The notes: generated by a model not told the origin, from the letters alone. A stretch of 53,776 bases of DNA from Magnetococcales bacterium (GCA_002689455.1 NZGE01000015.1:1-53776), one strand, 5' to 3'. Positions 32,437 through 43,245 are shown, counted from the stretch's first letter. Numbers and translations are program-made.

Positions 32437-33426
32437 TTATATTTGTACAAACAATGGTTCGTGTAAGTTTGCCATTTGCTCTTTAAGGTCAAGCAAGTGA
32501 CGGTTCCAAAAATCAATATCTTGAAAAAATGGAAAACTGCGTGGAAAAGCTTTATCTTCCCACCTTTTAGAAATCCACGCCGTGTAATGAATCATACGCA
32601 ATGTACGAAGGGCTTCAACCAATTGAAGCTCACTGTAATCAAAGTCTCGAATTTGGGTATATCCCTCTAACAGCAAACCAAACTGCTTCGCCATTTCAGC
32701 CCTATCTCCATTAACGAACAACCATAAGTCTTGCACAGCAGGCCCACTCATAGAATCATCTAGGTCCACGAAGAAAATATCACCATTATCTAAAATATTC
32801 CCAAGGTGTGCGTCTCCGTGCAAACGAAGGTTAAACTGTCTATCACCCCAAATGGCGTCTAGATGGGTTAAAATATTTGTAACAGTTACATCGTAATTTG
32901 TTAACATATCCGCTGGTATGTGACCACTTTTGCGTAAGTGAACCAAATTGTCCCACCCCATAGACTTAACCGTAAGTGCAGGACGGTGGGAATAATGATC
33001 CCATGAACCAACGGTATGGATACGTGCAATTAAACGCCCCATATGACGAAAGTCTTCCTCTGTTTTTAGCTCAATGGAACGACCGCCACGTTTAGGATAA
33101 AGGCTAAACAAATAACCTTCATATTCAAATATAGTTTCACCATCAATTTCCATAGGTGCAACCACAGGCACTTCATGTTCTTCTAATTGTAAAGCAAATC
33201 GATGCTCTTCTAACAACTGGTCTTTGCTCCACCTAAAAGGGCGATAAAATTTTACAATAACATTTTCATGGTCTTCAATTCCTACATCATACACCCTATT
33301 TTCATAAGAATTTAATGTGAAAAAGTTCCCTGTACATTCAAAACCTAAAGACTCCACAGCGTTTAAAACCATCTCTGGAGAAAGGTTGCCATAAGGCTCG
33401 GAAATATTTAAAGCTTGTTTTTGCAT
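32437..33426 (-). CDS. srkA: Stress-response Ser/Thr protein kinase (SrkA/YihE-like)
   Basis: GNFFTLNSYENRVYDVGIED, VIVKFYRPFRWSKDQLLEEH, LHGDAHLGNILDNGDIFFVDLDDSMSGPAVQDLWLF. Confidence 0.93.
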   Translation of the reverse strand: MQKQALNISEPYGNLSPEMVLNAVESLGFECTGNFFTLNSYENRVYDVGIEDHENVIVKFYRPFRWSKDQLLEEHRFALQLEEHEVPVVAPMEIDGETIFEYEGYLFSLYPKRGGRSIELKTEEDFRHMGRLIARIHTVGSWDHYSHRPALTVKSMGWDNLVHLRKSGHIPADMLTNYDVTVTNILTHLDAIWGDRQFNLRLHGDAHLGNILDNGDIFFVDLDDSMSGPAVQDLWLFVNGDRAEMAKQFGLLLEGYTQIRDFDYSELQLVEALRTLRMIHYTAWISKRWEDKAFPRSFPFFQDIDFWNRHLLDLKEQMANLHEPLFVQI

Positions 33427-33527
33427 AGGTTACATCTTAGTCAGAATTCATAATTTTCACAAAAGATTAATGAAAACCATTTGCATTTGTTGTATTATAT
33501 TTAAGCATTAAATAATAAGGATATTCC

Positions 33528-34865
33528 ATGAAGGACTTTGCAAAATTACACCCACAGCTTAATGAACTTCTTTCACAAGTGTATGTATATTTTCCCGAAT
33601 TTACAAAATACAACAAGCAAATTGAAGCATTAACACCGTATGCCATTCAAGCATTTGCTATTTTTATTCTTTTTATTGTTGCCAAAGCACTTTCAAAAGG
33701 AACAAGCAACTTTGCCTTAAACCATAAAGCAACCTTTTTTAAATACTTAGGTGCCTTAAACACATCTAGTTTTGCTGTTGCGCTCTTATTACTTTTAAGT
33801 GCTACACTTAAATACATTGATTTTGGTGCCAGCTTAGTGGATGCATCCATTTTAATCCTAGCAATCCGCGCTTTACCAAACATGGTCAACCACACAAACC
33901 TAAAGGATGTTTCCAAAAGAAGGTTTGTTATTTTTGGATGGATTATTTTAGCCCTTTTACTCACCAAAAGCATGACCCCTATTATTGACTTTTTAGACAC
34001 TGCCAAATTCGGCGTAGGAGAAAAGAACATTTCTGTTTGGGCCATTATTAAAGCTGTTATTATTTTTGTGATGTTGATTTGGTCTGTTGGAAAAATCACA
34101 ACAATTGTTGAAAGAAACTACCTAAGGAACAACCGTAAAATTTCACCTTCTGCACGCACTTTAATTGTTAAAATAACCCATATTTCAGGGCTTGTTATTG
34201 CCTTTATGATGACCCTTGACATTATTGGTATAGACTTAGCAGCCTTTGCATTCTTTGGTGGTGCTTTAGGTATTGGTATTGGTTTTGGTTTACAAAAAGT
34301 TGTAGGTAACCTTATTAGTGGCATGATCCTTATTATGGATAAATCTATCAAGCCAGGTGATGTTATTACATTGGCTGATACATATGGTGAAGTAACCGCT
34401 TTACATGCCCGCTACGTTGTTGTGCGTAAGCGTAACGGCACAGAAGTTCTTATTCCCAACGAAACATTAATGACCAATGAAGTAATTAACTGGAGTTACG
34501 AAAACAAAAACGTACGTATTGTGGTTGAAGTGGGTGTTAGCTATGACAGTGACCTTGAACGTGTGCAACAAATTTTACACGATGTAGCCGTTGAATGCCC
34601 ACGCGTGCTAAACGAACCCGACCCGAAAGCCTTCATCACATCTTTTGGAGACAGCGGCATTAACTTTGAAATTCGCTTCTGGGTAAACGACCCTGAAGCA
34701 GGCATTGGTGCCATTCGTAGCGAGATTTTCATGCAGGTGTGGAAACGCTTTAAAGCTGAGGGCATTGAAATCCCATTCCCACAGCGTGTGGTGCATATGG
34801 CCGATGATACCAAAAAAGAAAAAGCACTTAAAACGCTTACCATCAAAACAGAAGGTGAAGCATAA
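33528..34865 (+). CDS. Mechanosensitive ion channel (MscS family)
   Basis: AFFGGALGIGIGFGLQKVVGNLISGMILIMDKSIKPGDVI, RKRNGTEVLIPNETLMTNEVINWSY. Confidence 0.95.
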   Translation: MKDFAKLHPQLNELLSQVYVYFPEFTKYNKQIEALTPYAIQAFAIFILFIVAKALSKGTSNFALNHKATFFKYLGALNTSSFAVALLLLLSATLKYIDFGASLVDASILILAIRALPNMVNHTNLKDVSKRRFVIFGWIILALLLTKSMTPIIDFLDTAKFGVGEKNISVWAIIKAVIIFVMLIWSVGKITTIVERNYLRNNRKISPSARTLIVKITHISGLVIAFMMTLDIIGIDLAAFAFFGGALGIGIGFGLQKVVGNLISGMILIMDKSIKPGDVITLADTYGEVTALHARYVVVRKRNGTEVLIPNETLMTNEVINWSYENKNVRIVVEVGVSYDSDLERVQQILHDVAVECPRVLNEPDPKAFITSFGDSGINFEIRFWVNDPEAGIGAIRSEIFMQVWKRFKAEGIEIPFPQRVVHMADDTKKEKALKTLTIKTEGEA

Positions 34866-34895
34866 AAAAAGCCCTCCACATGGAGGGCTTTTCAT
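34863..34895. terminator. Rho-independent terminator
   Basis: AAAAAAAGCCCTCC-acat-GGAGGGCTTTTC. Confidence 0.85.
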
Positions 34896-34911
34896 TCGAT
34901 GGCTTAAACCT

Positions 34912-35340
34912 TTAAAACCAAGGTTTTCTTTTGACATACGTGTAAAACTCTTTTATTTCTGCGCGCCATGTGTACATGTAAAAGGCAATACAACTCCATA
35001 CGACCAGGTGAGCAATTGATATCCGAAAGTCAAATATAGTATCAAAAATAAAGCTCAAAGATAAAACTGTCATAATGCACTGCAATATAACCGAAAAAAG
35101 ATAAAACTTGCACCCTATTGCATAAAGCATTAGCTCTCGCCTGCAACACTGTACAAAAATTAAGAAGATACTCATTAATGACAAGAATGTCGCAATATTG
35201 GTCAAACTCAAGACAAGCAAAACTGCGTTAATAATGCTGTTGTTAAACGCAATTTGTTCTTTCTGCTCTTCCGTCTCTGGGAAGTTCCAGCGCAATTCGC
35301 CAGTGAATGTTTTATCAGTAAATGGAATTTTAATTTCCAT
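34912..35340 (-). CDS. Hypothetical membrane protein
   Basis: 142-aa ORF with four hydrophobic stretches; TTTAGGAGGAATATC SD upstream. Confidence 0.7.
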   Translation of the reverse strand: MEIKIPFTDKTFTGELRWNFPETEEQKEQIAFNNSIINAVLLVLSLTNIATFLSLMSIFLIFVQCCRRELMLYAIGCKFYLFSVILQCIMTVLSLSFIFDTIFDFRISIAHLVVWSCIAFYMYTWRAEIKEFYTYVKRKPWF

Positions 35341-35756
35341 GATATTCCTCCTAAAGGAAAAAAGGGAATAATGTGAATATATCCAATATTATGTAAGCAT
35401 AAACACCCTTTATTTCAACATCCTAACAACAATTAAAAGCACAATGTATACATGTGGTATATTTATTTAGACAAAAAAACATCACACCCACCCTATATTG
35501 TGTTTTTTTGTGTTGATGAATACAATTTATTAAGGGATAATTCACTTACCTTATCGGGTGATTGCGATGACCTGAGCTCACGTTTCGAAGCTCATTATCT
35601 GTTTATACGTTCTGGATTAAACCTGCAAAAATAATAATAAAAATTAACGTTTGTAGGCTGTAAAGCATAAATGTAATAATAATAAAAACATTTGAAACAC
35701 CTATGAGAATAGGTTTGAGGGAAGCTTTATAGAAAACCAACTTCAAGCGACTTAAA

Positions 35757-35800
35757 GGAATCACTTTTACCCAGAAAAAAAGTGGTTCTTTTTTATTTTC
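35757..35800. terminator. Terminator-like hairpin
   Basis: GAATCACTTTT...AAAAAGTGGTTC followed by TTTTTTATTTT. Confidence 0.55.
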
Positions 35801-36152
35801 CTTTAGGCGTACCTTGATGAAAAATTATCTGCCATTTACCACCTTCAAACTTCCATAAAGAACTGCGAAGAGCTTCTTTTACAATATTCTTTTTTATATC
35901 AGTTGTTTTAGTTTCAAACAAAACCCGTACCAAACCCTCTGTCAAAACTTTCACAGAAAAGTTAAAAGCTTCAATATCCACAGTTTTCGAGGTACTTAAT
36001 CCCTTTAAAGCGTCTAACTTTTTATATGTCGTACCACTTTGTGTAATCTCCATAAAATCGTCGTGTAAAAGCTCATTTAATTTTTCACGCGACATACGAA
36101 TTTCATCGATTATCAGCTCTTTTTAAAGATCAATAAACTTCTGCATTTCCAT
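35793..36152 (-). pseudogene. DUF4440/SnoaL-like (NTF2 fold) protein gene with an in-frame TAA at codon 10
   Basis: SD GAGGGAGAG then ATG (36152-36150): MEMQKFIDL*KELIIDEIRMSREKLNELLHDDFMEITQSG..., continuous frame except TAA at 36123-36125. Confidence 0.55.
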
Positions 36153-36254
36153 TTTGAACTCTCCCTCATCTTATAAAGGCATTATATAACAATGTATATA
36201 AAACTGATAAATGGTAATTGCTATAAATTGAACACCTAAGGATTTTATAAATGA

Positions 36255-39200
36255 TTAGAGAATCTCAACACCTGCGATAGATTCCAGCTGATACATCAAA
36301 CGCTTACCTGCTTGTACAGGACGGTTTAAACCAACCACCACCTCACCAACATTCGGTGCATTGTAAGTAACCTTACACTCTGTTTGACCACTTTCTTGCC
36401 CTGCCCAAATTTCCTTTAGTTTTTCAATTGCACTTACATCTTTAAGGTGAATGTGCAATGAATTTTCTGAAGAAAGTGTACTTTCAAGGTCTGACATATC
36501 TTCCACATTCATGCGTACACGCTCCCCATCCACACCAAGTGAAATTTTCATAAAGACAGGGCGTCCCTTATCAATTGTTTCTTCAAACTTAATATAATCT
36601 TTCGGGAACACAGCCACCTCTTCTTGCCCTGATGTATCAGAAATAAGAAGAATCGCCATACGGTCGCCACGTTTGGTTTTAAGCTCACGTTTTTCGTGAA
36701 TAATAGCCGCAATTTTTGCTTTTTTAATATCATCTAAAGCAAGGGCATTCAAGTTTGCGACTTCCTTTAAATCTCGCTTCGCGCGAAGTTCGGCATCATA
36801 AATATTTAATGGATGTGAAGACAAATAAAAACCAATAGCTTGCTGTTCCCTATCCAAAGCTTCAAACGGGTCCCATTTATCCACATCTAAGCGTAGTTTC
36901 GGACGCTCCAATATCACTTCACCACCACCAAACAAGCCAATTTGGTCACTGTTTTTTTCTTTATGGTAGGTTTGCATATAAGCCAGTAAAATATCGGTAT
37001 TTTTAAACAACACTGAACGCTCATAGCCCATCGCATCGAAAGCACCTGCTTTAATAAGAACTTCCAACTGCCTGCGGTTCATATACTCAGGTGGAATACG
37101 TTCCATAAAATCATAAATGTCTTTATACTCACCGTTTTCTTGACGCTCTTTTTCAATAAACGCAACAGCGTCTTCACCACTTCCCTTTAATGCCGCAAGT
37201 GCAAAGCGAACAGAATCACCATTTTCAACACGAAACTCTAGACCAGACTTATTAATATCAGGGTTTAGAAGCGGCACTTTCATACGTTCTAGTTCACGTT
37301 TAAACTTAAGAACCTTATCGCTGTTACCACGGTCAAGCGTCATGGAAGCTGCCATAAATTCAAGCGGAAAATGTGCTTTTAAATAAGCCGTTTGATACGA
37401 CACCCACCCATAAGCAACGGTGTGCGCTTTGTTAAAACCATAACCCGCAAAGTTAGCCATTAGGTCGAAAATAGCGTCAGATTCTTCGCGCTTTAAATTA
37501 TGTAACTTTGCAGATCCTTCAGCAAAAATTTCACGGTGTTTTGCCATTTCAGATGGTTTTTTCTTACCCATAGCACGGCGCAACATATCGGCCCCACCAA
37601 GGCTGTAACCTGCCATAACCTGCGCCATACGCATCACTTGCTCTTGATAAACAGGCACACCGAATGTTTCACCAAGAATCGGTTCTAACGCTGGGTGTGG
37701 GTATTTAGCCTCCTGCCTACCGTGCCTACATTCAATAAAGTCATCTGTCATACCTGACTCTAAAGGTCCCGGCCTGTAAAGTGCTACAACATCTGAAAGG
37801 TATGAGAATTTATCAGGTTCCATACGTACAAGGAAGTCTTTCATCCCTTTACTTTCCACCTGAAACACACCAATTGTATGCCCAGCTTTTAACAGGTCGA
37901 AAGTTGCCTTATCTTCCATAGAAATAAGGTTGATATCGAAGTTATATTCAGGTTCGTCGCCACGTTCACGAATAAAGCGCATGGCTGTTTGAATAACGGT
38001 TAACGTTTTAAGCCCCAAGAAATCAAACTTTACAAGCCCCGCAGGTTCAGCGTCATTCATATTTAACTGAATAGCTGGCATTGGAGATGACGGATCTTTA
38101 TAAAGCGGGCAAATTTCGTCAATAGAACGGTCTGCAATAATAACACCGGCTGCATGGAGTGATGTATGACGGTAAGCCCCTTCTAACTGCATGGCAGTAT
38201 CAAGAACGGCTTTAATATCTTCATCATCATCGTAAAGGGCACGTAAGCGTTCATCATCTTCCATTACACCTTCAATGGTAAAGTTCCCCGGTCCTTCTGG
38301 TACAAAAGCTGCCACACGGTTAACCTGTGAATAAGGCATTTCCATCACACGCCCTACATCACGAATACAAGCCTTTGCTTTCAGAGTACCGAAAGTTACA
38401 ATTTGCGATACTGCTGGGTCGCCATATTTTCGGCGCACATAGTCAATCACCTCACCACGACGATCACGACAAAAATCAATATCAAAATCGGGCATAGAAA
38501 CACGTTCTGGATTCAAGAAACGTTCAAAATACAAATCAAATGGAATAGGGTCAATGTCGGTAATATCTAAACACCAAGCCACCAAAGACCCCGCACCAGA
38601 ACCACGCCCTGGCCCAACTGGAATGTCATTTTTTTTAGCCCAGCGAATAAAGTCGGAAGTAATTAAAAAGTAACCTGGGAAACCCATGCCCGTAATAATG
38701 CCAATTTCATAGTCTAATCGCTCATTATATTCTTTCCATTTTGCTTCAATTTCCTCTTCACCATCGCAGGTTGGTTTAACAAAAGTTTCAAAGCGGGGTT
38801 TCAAACCTTCTTTGGCTTCATCAATCATAATTTGGTCAACGGTGCGTTCATCGCCATCTTCTTTAAACCATTGCGGCATATAATATGTACCTAGCGGCAC
38901 TTTAAAGGCACAACGCTTCGCAATTTCTAAGGTGTTTTCTGTTGCTTCAGGCAGGTCCTTAAAAAGTTCCAGCATCTCTTCTGGTGACTTGAAGTAATGT
39001 TCAGCTGTAAATTTACGGCGGTTTGGATTGGAAACCGTTGTTCCATCCCCAATGCCCAACATAACATTAAAAGCCTCTTCGTTTTCCTTTTTCAAAAAGC
39101 GAACATCGTTGGTGGCAACAAGTGGAATATTATGTTGATATGCCCAGTCTAACAGATATGGTTCAGCCTTTATTTCTTCTTCCATACCATGACGTTGAAG

Positions 39201-39752
39201 CTCTATATACAATCGGTTTTTATCGAAAATACTTTTTAAAGTTTGAATAAATTTTTCAGCATTTTCAAACTGGTCTTTACCAATAAGCTTACCTACAAAA
39301 CCTTCACGTGCACTGGCTGTTAAACAAATAAGGCCTTCAGAATATTGCTTTAAAGTTTTAATTGAAATTTGAGGCGTGCCCAACTTATCCCCATTTAAAG
39401 AACCAATAGAAGAAATTTTTGTTAAGTTACGCCAACCTTTTTCATTTTGAATAAGAAGGGTAATAAGGCCTGTTTCAGCAACCAACTGGTTTGGGTCGTC
39501 TTTTTCCATGGTAATGGAAACACCAGAACCAATAATTGGTTGCACGCCAAAATCTGGAATTTTTTCACCGATTTCAACCGAACCGAACAAGTTATTTGTA
39601 TCTGCCACACCAATAGCAGGCATGCTATATTCAGCCGCTTTTTTACCAAGCGCTTTAACCGAAGGAATAGCTTCTAACAAAGAATAGCTAGAATGTGCAT
39701 TTAAATGCACAAATTTTGCCATTGGTGGTTTCGGTGTCGTTTCATCACTCAT
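36255..39752 (-). CDS. dnaE: DNA polymerase III subunit alpha
   Basis: PHP domain VHLNAHSSYSLLEAI, VGPGRGSGAGSLVAWCLDITDIDPI, PDFDIDFCRDRRGEVI, NKAHTVAYGWVSYQTAYLKAHFPLEFMAA. Confidence 0.97.
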   Translation of the reverse strand: MSDETTPKPPMAKFVHLNAHSSYSLLEAIPSVKALGKKAAEYSMPAIGVADTNNLFGSVEIGEKIPDFGVQPIIGSGVSITMEKDDPNQLVAETGLITLLIQNEKGWRNLTKISSIGSLNGDKLGTPQISIKTLKQYSEGLICLTASAREGFVGKLIGKDQFENAEKFIQTLKSIFDKNRLYIELQRHGMEEEIKAEPYLLDWAYQHNIPLVATNDVRFLKKENEEAFNVMLGIGDGTTVSNPNRRKFTAEHYFKSPEEMLELFKDLPEATENTLEIAKRCAFKVPLGTYYMPQWFKEDGDERTVDQIMIDEAKEGLKPRFETFVKPTCDGEEEIEAKWKEYNERLDYEIGIITGMGFPGYFLITSDFIRWAKKNDIPVGPGRGSGAGSLVAWCLDITDIDPIPFDLYFERFLNPERVSMPDFDIDFCRDRRGEVIDYVRRKYGDPAVSQIVTFGTLKAKACIRDVGRVMEMPYSQVNRVAAFVPEGPGNFTIEGVMEDDERLRALYDDDEDIKAVLDTAMQLEGAYRHTSLHAAGVIIADRSIDEICPLYKDPSSPMPAIQLNMNDAEPAGLVKFDFLGLKTLTVIQTAMRFIRERGDEPEYNFDINLISMEDKATFDLLKAGHTIGVFQVESKGMKDFLVRMEPDKFSYLSDVVALYRPGPLESGMTDDFIECRHGRQEAKYPHPALEPILGETFGVPVYQEQVMRMAQVMAGYSLGGADMLRRAMGKKKPSEMAKHREIFAEGSAKLHNLKREESDAIFDLMANFAGYGFNKAHTVAYGWVSYQTAYLKAHFPLEFMAASMTLDRGNSDKVLKFKRELERMKVPLLNPDINKSGLEFRVENGDSVRFALAALKGSGEDAVAFIEKERQENGEYKDIYDFMERIPPEYMNRRQLEVLIKAGAFDAMGYERSVLFKNTDILLAYMQTYHKEKNSDQIGLFGGGEVILERPKLRLDVDKWDPFEALDREQQAIGFYLSSHPLNIYDAELRAKRDLKEVANLNALALDDIKKAKIAAIIHEKRELKTKRGDRMAILLISDTSGQEEVAVFPKDYIKFEETIDKGRPVFMKISLGVDGERVRMNVEDMSDLESTLSSENSLHIHLKDVSAIEKLKEIWAGQESGQTECKVTYNAPNVGEVVVGLNRPVQAGKRLMYQLESIAGVEIL

Positions 39753-40422
39753 GACTTAACACACCTTTTTCCATGGTAAACACTTTATCCATCCCCTTAG
39801 CCATTTCATGGTTGTGCGTAACCATTAAAATAGAAAGACCTTCTGCATCCACCAAGCCCTTCAACAGTTTTGAAACGTCCATTGCTGTTTGCGGGTCAAG
39901 GTTACCTGTGGGTTCATCTGCAAGCAAAAGCATAGGCTTATTCATTAACGCACGAGCAATAGCTACACGCTGTTGTTCACCGCCACTCATTTGTGAAGGA
40001 AAATGACCTTGACGATCCAAAAGCCCAACCTTTTCAAGTAAGGACAATGCATACTCTTTATCCTCAGGTGACACTCGTCCTTTAATTTTAGCAGGAATAA
40101 GCACATTTTCCAGTGCTGTAAAATCGCCAAGTAAATGATGACTTTGATAAACGAAACCAAATTTTTCCAGACGCACATTTGACTTTTCGCGGTCGGACAT
40201 TTTAGAAGCATCTAAACCTTCCACATAAATGTCGCCCGATGTAGGGGAGTCAAGAAGACCAGCAATTTGTAAAAATGTACTTTTACCGCTTCCGCTTTGA
40301 CCAATAATGGCAATTTGTTCACCCTTACCAACCGTAAGGTTCACACCCTCAAGCACATTTAAAGTTTCAGCGCCCGAAGTAAAGGACTTATGTAAGTTTT
40401 CAATTTTTAAAAGGTTACTCAC
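39745..40422 (-). CDS. lolD: Lipoprotein-releasing ABC transporter ATP-binding protein LolD (GTG start revised from 40458)
   Basis: IIGQSGSGKSTFLQIAGLLD, MSGGEQQRVAIARALMNKPMLLLADEPTGNLD; GTGAGTAAC overlaps the upstream stop codon (AGTGAGTAA). Confidence 0.9.
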   Translation of the reverse strand: MSNLLKIENLHKSFTSGAETLNVLEGVNLTVGKGEQIAIIGQSGSGKSTFLQIAGLLDSPTSGDIYVEGLDASKMSDREKSNVRLEKFGFVYQSHHLLGDFTALENVLIPAKIKGRVSPEDKEYALSLLEKVGLLDRQGHFPSQMSGGEQQRVAIARALMNKPMLLLADEPTGNLDPQTAMDVSKLLKGLVDAEGLSILMVTHNHEMAKGMDKVFTMEKGVLSHE

Positions 40423-41650
40423 TACGCAACACCTCCACAGGGTCAAGTTTTGCAGCACGGCGCGCAGGCTCTAAAGCGGCAGCCACAGAAAGAACCATTG
40501 AAATAATAATTGTTAATCCAATATCGTTCCAATTAACAGCGGTTGGTAGTTCTTCTAAAAAGTAAGCTTCCCCACTGAAAATAGAAACTCCGAAAATGCC
40601 CTCTAAAACGCTTACAATGCTTTGCAAGTTATAAACAATAACCAAGCCCGAAACAACGCCAAGGGTTGTACCAATAAGCCCAATAATAGAACCGCCAAAT
40701 GCAAACACTTTTAAAATATCGTGCTTACCAGCCCCCATACTTCTTAAAATAGCAATTTCACCACGCTTGCCGTTTACGCTCATCATTTGACCTGTTAAAA
40801 CATTAAAAGATGCAAGCGCAACCAAGAGCGATAGAATAATAAACATTGAGACCTTTTCAACCTCTAGGGCTTCAAAGAACTGCTGGTTGCTGTCCTTCCA
40901 AGTCATCACATAAGCGCTTGGATTTCCAATTTCCCTTTCAAGCAATGCACGGTACGTTGAAATTTTCATCGGGTCAGTAACCTTTAGTTCAATTCCTGTT
41001 ACGTTATCCCCCATTTTAAGGAATTTTTGTGCTGTGGGCATGGACGTGTAAACCCACGTTTCATTGTAAAGATTCATCCCAACATCATAAACTGCAACAA
41101 CTTTAACTTTAACCATACGCGGAATAAAACCAAATGGCGTGGTAGAGCCTTGTGGCGCCACCAAGTTAATAACAGAGCCAACACCGGCTTGAATTTTATG
41201 GGACAATTCTTTACCAATTGCAATGGTATTCATTTCTGAAAGCTTTGAAAGGTCTCCCGCCAGTAAAAAATTATCTTTAAAGACAAAGTTTTTACGTTTT
41301 TCAGGGTCAATTCCACGTAGTAAAACACCAGAAGCGGAACCACGATTCATAACCAACGCTTGTCCTTGAACAAAAACCTCAGCTTTTTGTGTAAAATCTA
41401 ATTTTTCCAAACCAGTGGCAAGTTTTTCAGCTTCTGCTGTTTGAGCATAAGGAACATGCGCTGTGGCATGCCCACTCATCCCCAAAATTTTACCCATTAA
41501 CTCCCCACGAAATCCATTCATAACCGACATAACAATAATAAGTGCAGCAACACCCAAAGTAATACCAATGAGTGAGAATGTTGACACAACCGATACAAAC
41601 CCCTTACGAGCCCTAAAGTATCGCCATGCCATGTAGGTGTGAAATGACAT
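40415..41650 (-). CDS. Lipoprotein-releasing ABC transporter permease LolC/LolE
   Basis: YMAWRYFRARKGFVSVVSTFSLIGITLGVAALIIVMSVMNGFR, GKRGEIAILRSMGA, AALEPARRAAKLDPVEVLR. Confidence 0.95.
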   Translation of the reverse strand: MSFHTYMAWRYFRARKGFVSVVSTFSLIGITLGVAALIIVMSVMNGFRGELMGKILGMSGHATAHVPYAQTAEAEKLATGLEKLDFTQKAEVFVQGQALVMNRGSASGVLLRGIDPEKRKNFVFKDNFLLAGDLSKLSEMNTIAIGKELSHKIQAGVGSVINLVAPQGSTTPFGFIPRMVKVKVVAVYDVGMNLYNETWVYTSMPTAQKFLKMGDNVTGIELKVTDPMKISTYRALLEREIGNPSAYVMTWKDSNQQFFEALEVEKVSMFIILSLLVALASFNVLTGQMMSVNGKRGEIAILRSMGAGKHDILKVFAFGGSIIGLIGTTLGVVSGLVIVYNLQSIVSVLEGIFGVSIFSGEAYFLEELPTAVNWNDIGLTIIISMVLSVAAALEPARRAAKLDPVEVLRSE

Positions 41651-42906
41651 TAAGCCGCTTTACCTATAGTTACAGTAAAAGATTGTGGTAATTCCCCAAG
41701 TGGTAGTTCCATTTTTTCACCTGTTTTACGATTCTTCCATTCCATAACGCCATTTTCAAGCCCTTTTGGCCCAATAACACATTGCCAAGGTAAACCAATA
41801 AGATCCATTTCATTAAACTTTTGACCTGGCGAAACATCACGGTCATCTAATAAAACTTCAATACCTTGAGATTGCAAGTCGGCATATAGCTTTTCAGCGG
41901 CTTCCTTAACATCGTCGTTTTTCATTTTCATTGCAATGATACCCACTTTAAACGGCGCAATTGAATCTGGCCAAACAATACCATTTTCATCGAAGTTTTG
42001 TTCAATAGCTGCCGCTACTAAACGAGAAACACCAATACCATAGCACCCCATTACAACGGGAACAGGTTTACCGTCTTGAGCAACAACTGTTGCGTTCATT
42101 GGTTTAGAATAAACATCTTCAAGCAAGAAAATGTGCCCTACTTCAATACCTTTTTTCTGTTCAAGCTGATCTTTAGGTTTTGGTGCTTCGGCTTCAACAT
42201 ATTTTTCAACGTTTACAGCATAGTCACCTGTTGGGTCGAACAATAAATCATCTTCACCTGTTTCCGCCAAAACGTGAAACTCGTGTGAGTAATTACCGCC
42301 AATAGCACCTGTATCGGCTAAAACTTGACGATACTCCAAGCCTAAACGTTTAAAAATAGCATGATAAGCTAAACGCATTTTTTCATATGACTCTAATGCA
42401 CTTTCGCGGCTAACATCAAAGCTGTAGCAGTCTTTCATCATAAATTCACGGCCACGCATTAAACCAAAACGCGGACGAATTTCATCGCGGAATTTCGTTT
42501 GAATTTGATAAAGCATTACAGGTAACTGCTTGTAGCTTTGAATGTTATTACGGTACAGGTCTGTCACCACTTCTTCGTGTGTTGGGCCAAGGCAGAAATC
42601 ACGGTCGTGACGGTCCTTAATGCGGCAAAGTTCTGCGTCCATTTTATCCCAACGGCCTGTTTCTTGCCAAAATTCAGCAGGTTGAATCATTGGCATCAAA
42701 ATTTCTTGTGCGCCTGCACGGTTCATTTCTTCACGCACTATATTTTGAACATTTTGTAAAACTTTTAAACCAAGCGGCAACCAGTTATAAACACCACTTG
42801 TTACTTGACGGATCATACCCGCACGCAGTAGTAAACGATGCGACGGAACCTGAGCCTCAGCTGGGTTTTCTTTTAAAGTTGGTAAAAATGTTTGTGAAAG
42901 GCGCAT
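41650..42906 (-). CDS. proS: Prolyl-tRNA synthetase
   Basis: [58 protein letters not shown]; short form (418 aa). Confidence 0.97.
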   Translation of the reverse strand: MRLSQTFLPTLKENPAEAQVPSHRLLLRAGMIRQVTSGVYNWLPLGLKVLQNVQNIVREEMNRAGAQEILMPMIQPAEFWQETGRWDKMDAELCRIKDRHDRDFCLGPTHEEVVTDLYRNNIQSYKQLPVMLYQIQTKFRDEIRPRFGLMRGREFMMKDCYSFDVSRESALESYEKMRLAYHAIFKRLGLEYRQVLADTGAIGGNYSHEFHVLAETGEDDLLFDPTGDYAVNVEKYVEAEAPKPKDQLEQKKGIEVGHIFLLEDVYSKPMNATVVAQDGKPVPVVMGCYGIGVSRLVAAAIEQNFDENGIVWPDSIAPFKVGIIAMKMKNDDVKEAAEKLYADLQSQGIEVLLDDRDVSPGQKFNEMDLIGLPWQCVIGPKGLENGVMEWKNRKTGEKMELPLGELPQSFTVTIGKAA

Positions 42907-43123
42907 AGAACCTATTTCCTTATATAAAATTATTTAGCATATGACCGACAATGTCATAACAAATAACAGCATAGAGAAACAGCCCAAAAAGTCAACGCAT
43001 TTAGCGTTAAAAATGCACTTAAAAAAACACAAAAATGAACCATAAAGCAACTTTATTCAAACAAGTCACACCCGCAACAATACAAACCAACATGAGTTTT
43101 TTTATTTTTGTGCATAAACACTA

Positions 43124-43151
43124 TTGACAAGAAAAATTTTCAGGTTATGAT
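43124..43151 (+). promoter_or_regulatory. sigma70-type promoter for tRNA-Met
   Basis: TTGACA (43124-43129), 16-nt spacer, TATGAT (43146-43151). Confidence 0.7.
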
Positions 43152-43168
43152 GCAAAACGTTCATACAT

Positions 43169-43245
43169 GGCGCTTTAGCTCAGTTGGTTAGAGCAGTGGA
43201 ATCATAATCCAAAGGTCCGGGGTTCAAGTCCCTGAAGCGCCACCA
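43169..43245 (+). tRNA. tRNA-Met (CAT), CCA encoded
   Basis: GGCGCTT/AAGCGCC acceptor, D arm AGCTCAGTTGGTTAGAGC, anticodon loop ATCATAA, T arm CCGGGGTTCAAGTCCCTG. Confidence 0.93.

Noticed and set aside
34541-35019. Overlapping ORFs around the 3' end of the MscS gene (34541-34879, 34608-34937, 34705-35019)
   Set aside because: They cross a clear Rho-independent terminator (34863-34895) and overlap supported genes.
43169-43245. Possible tRNA-Ile2 (CAT, lysidine-modified) instead of tRNA-Met
   Set aside because: Overall sequence (GTTGGTTAGAGCAGYGGAATCATAATCC) matches the elongator tRNA-Met pattern of alphaproteobacteria; the apparent G27/A43 mismatch was noted but not considered enough to change the call.
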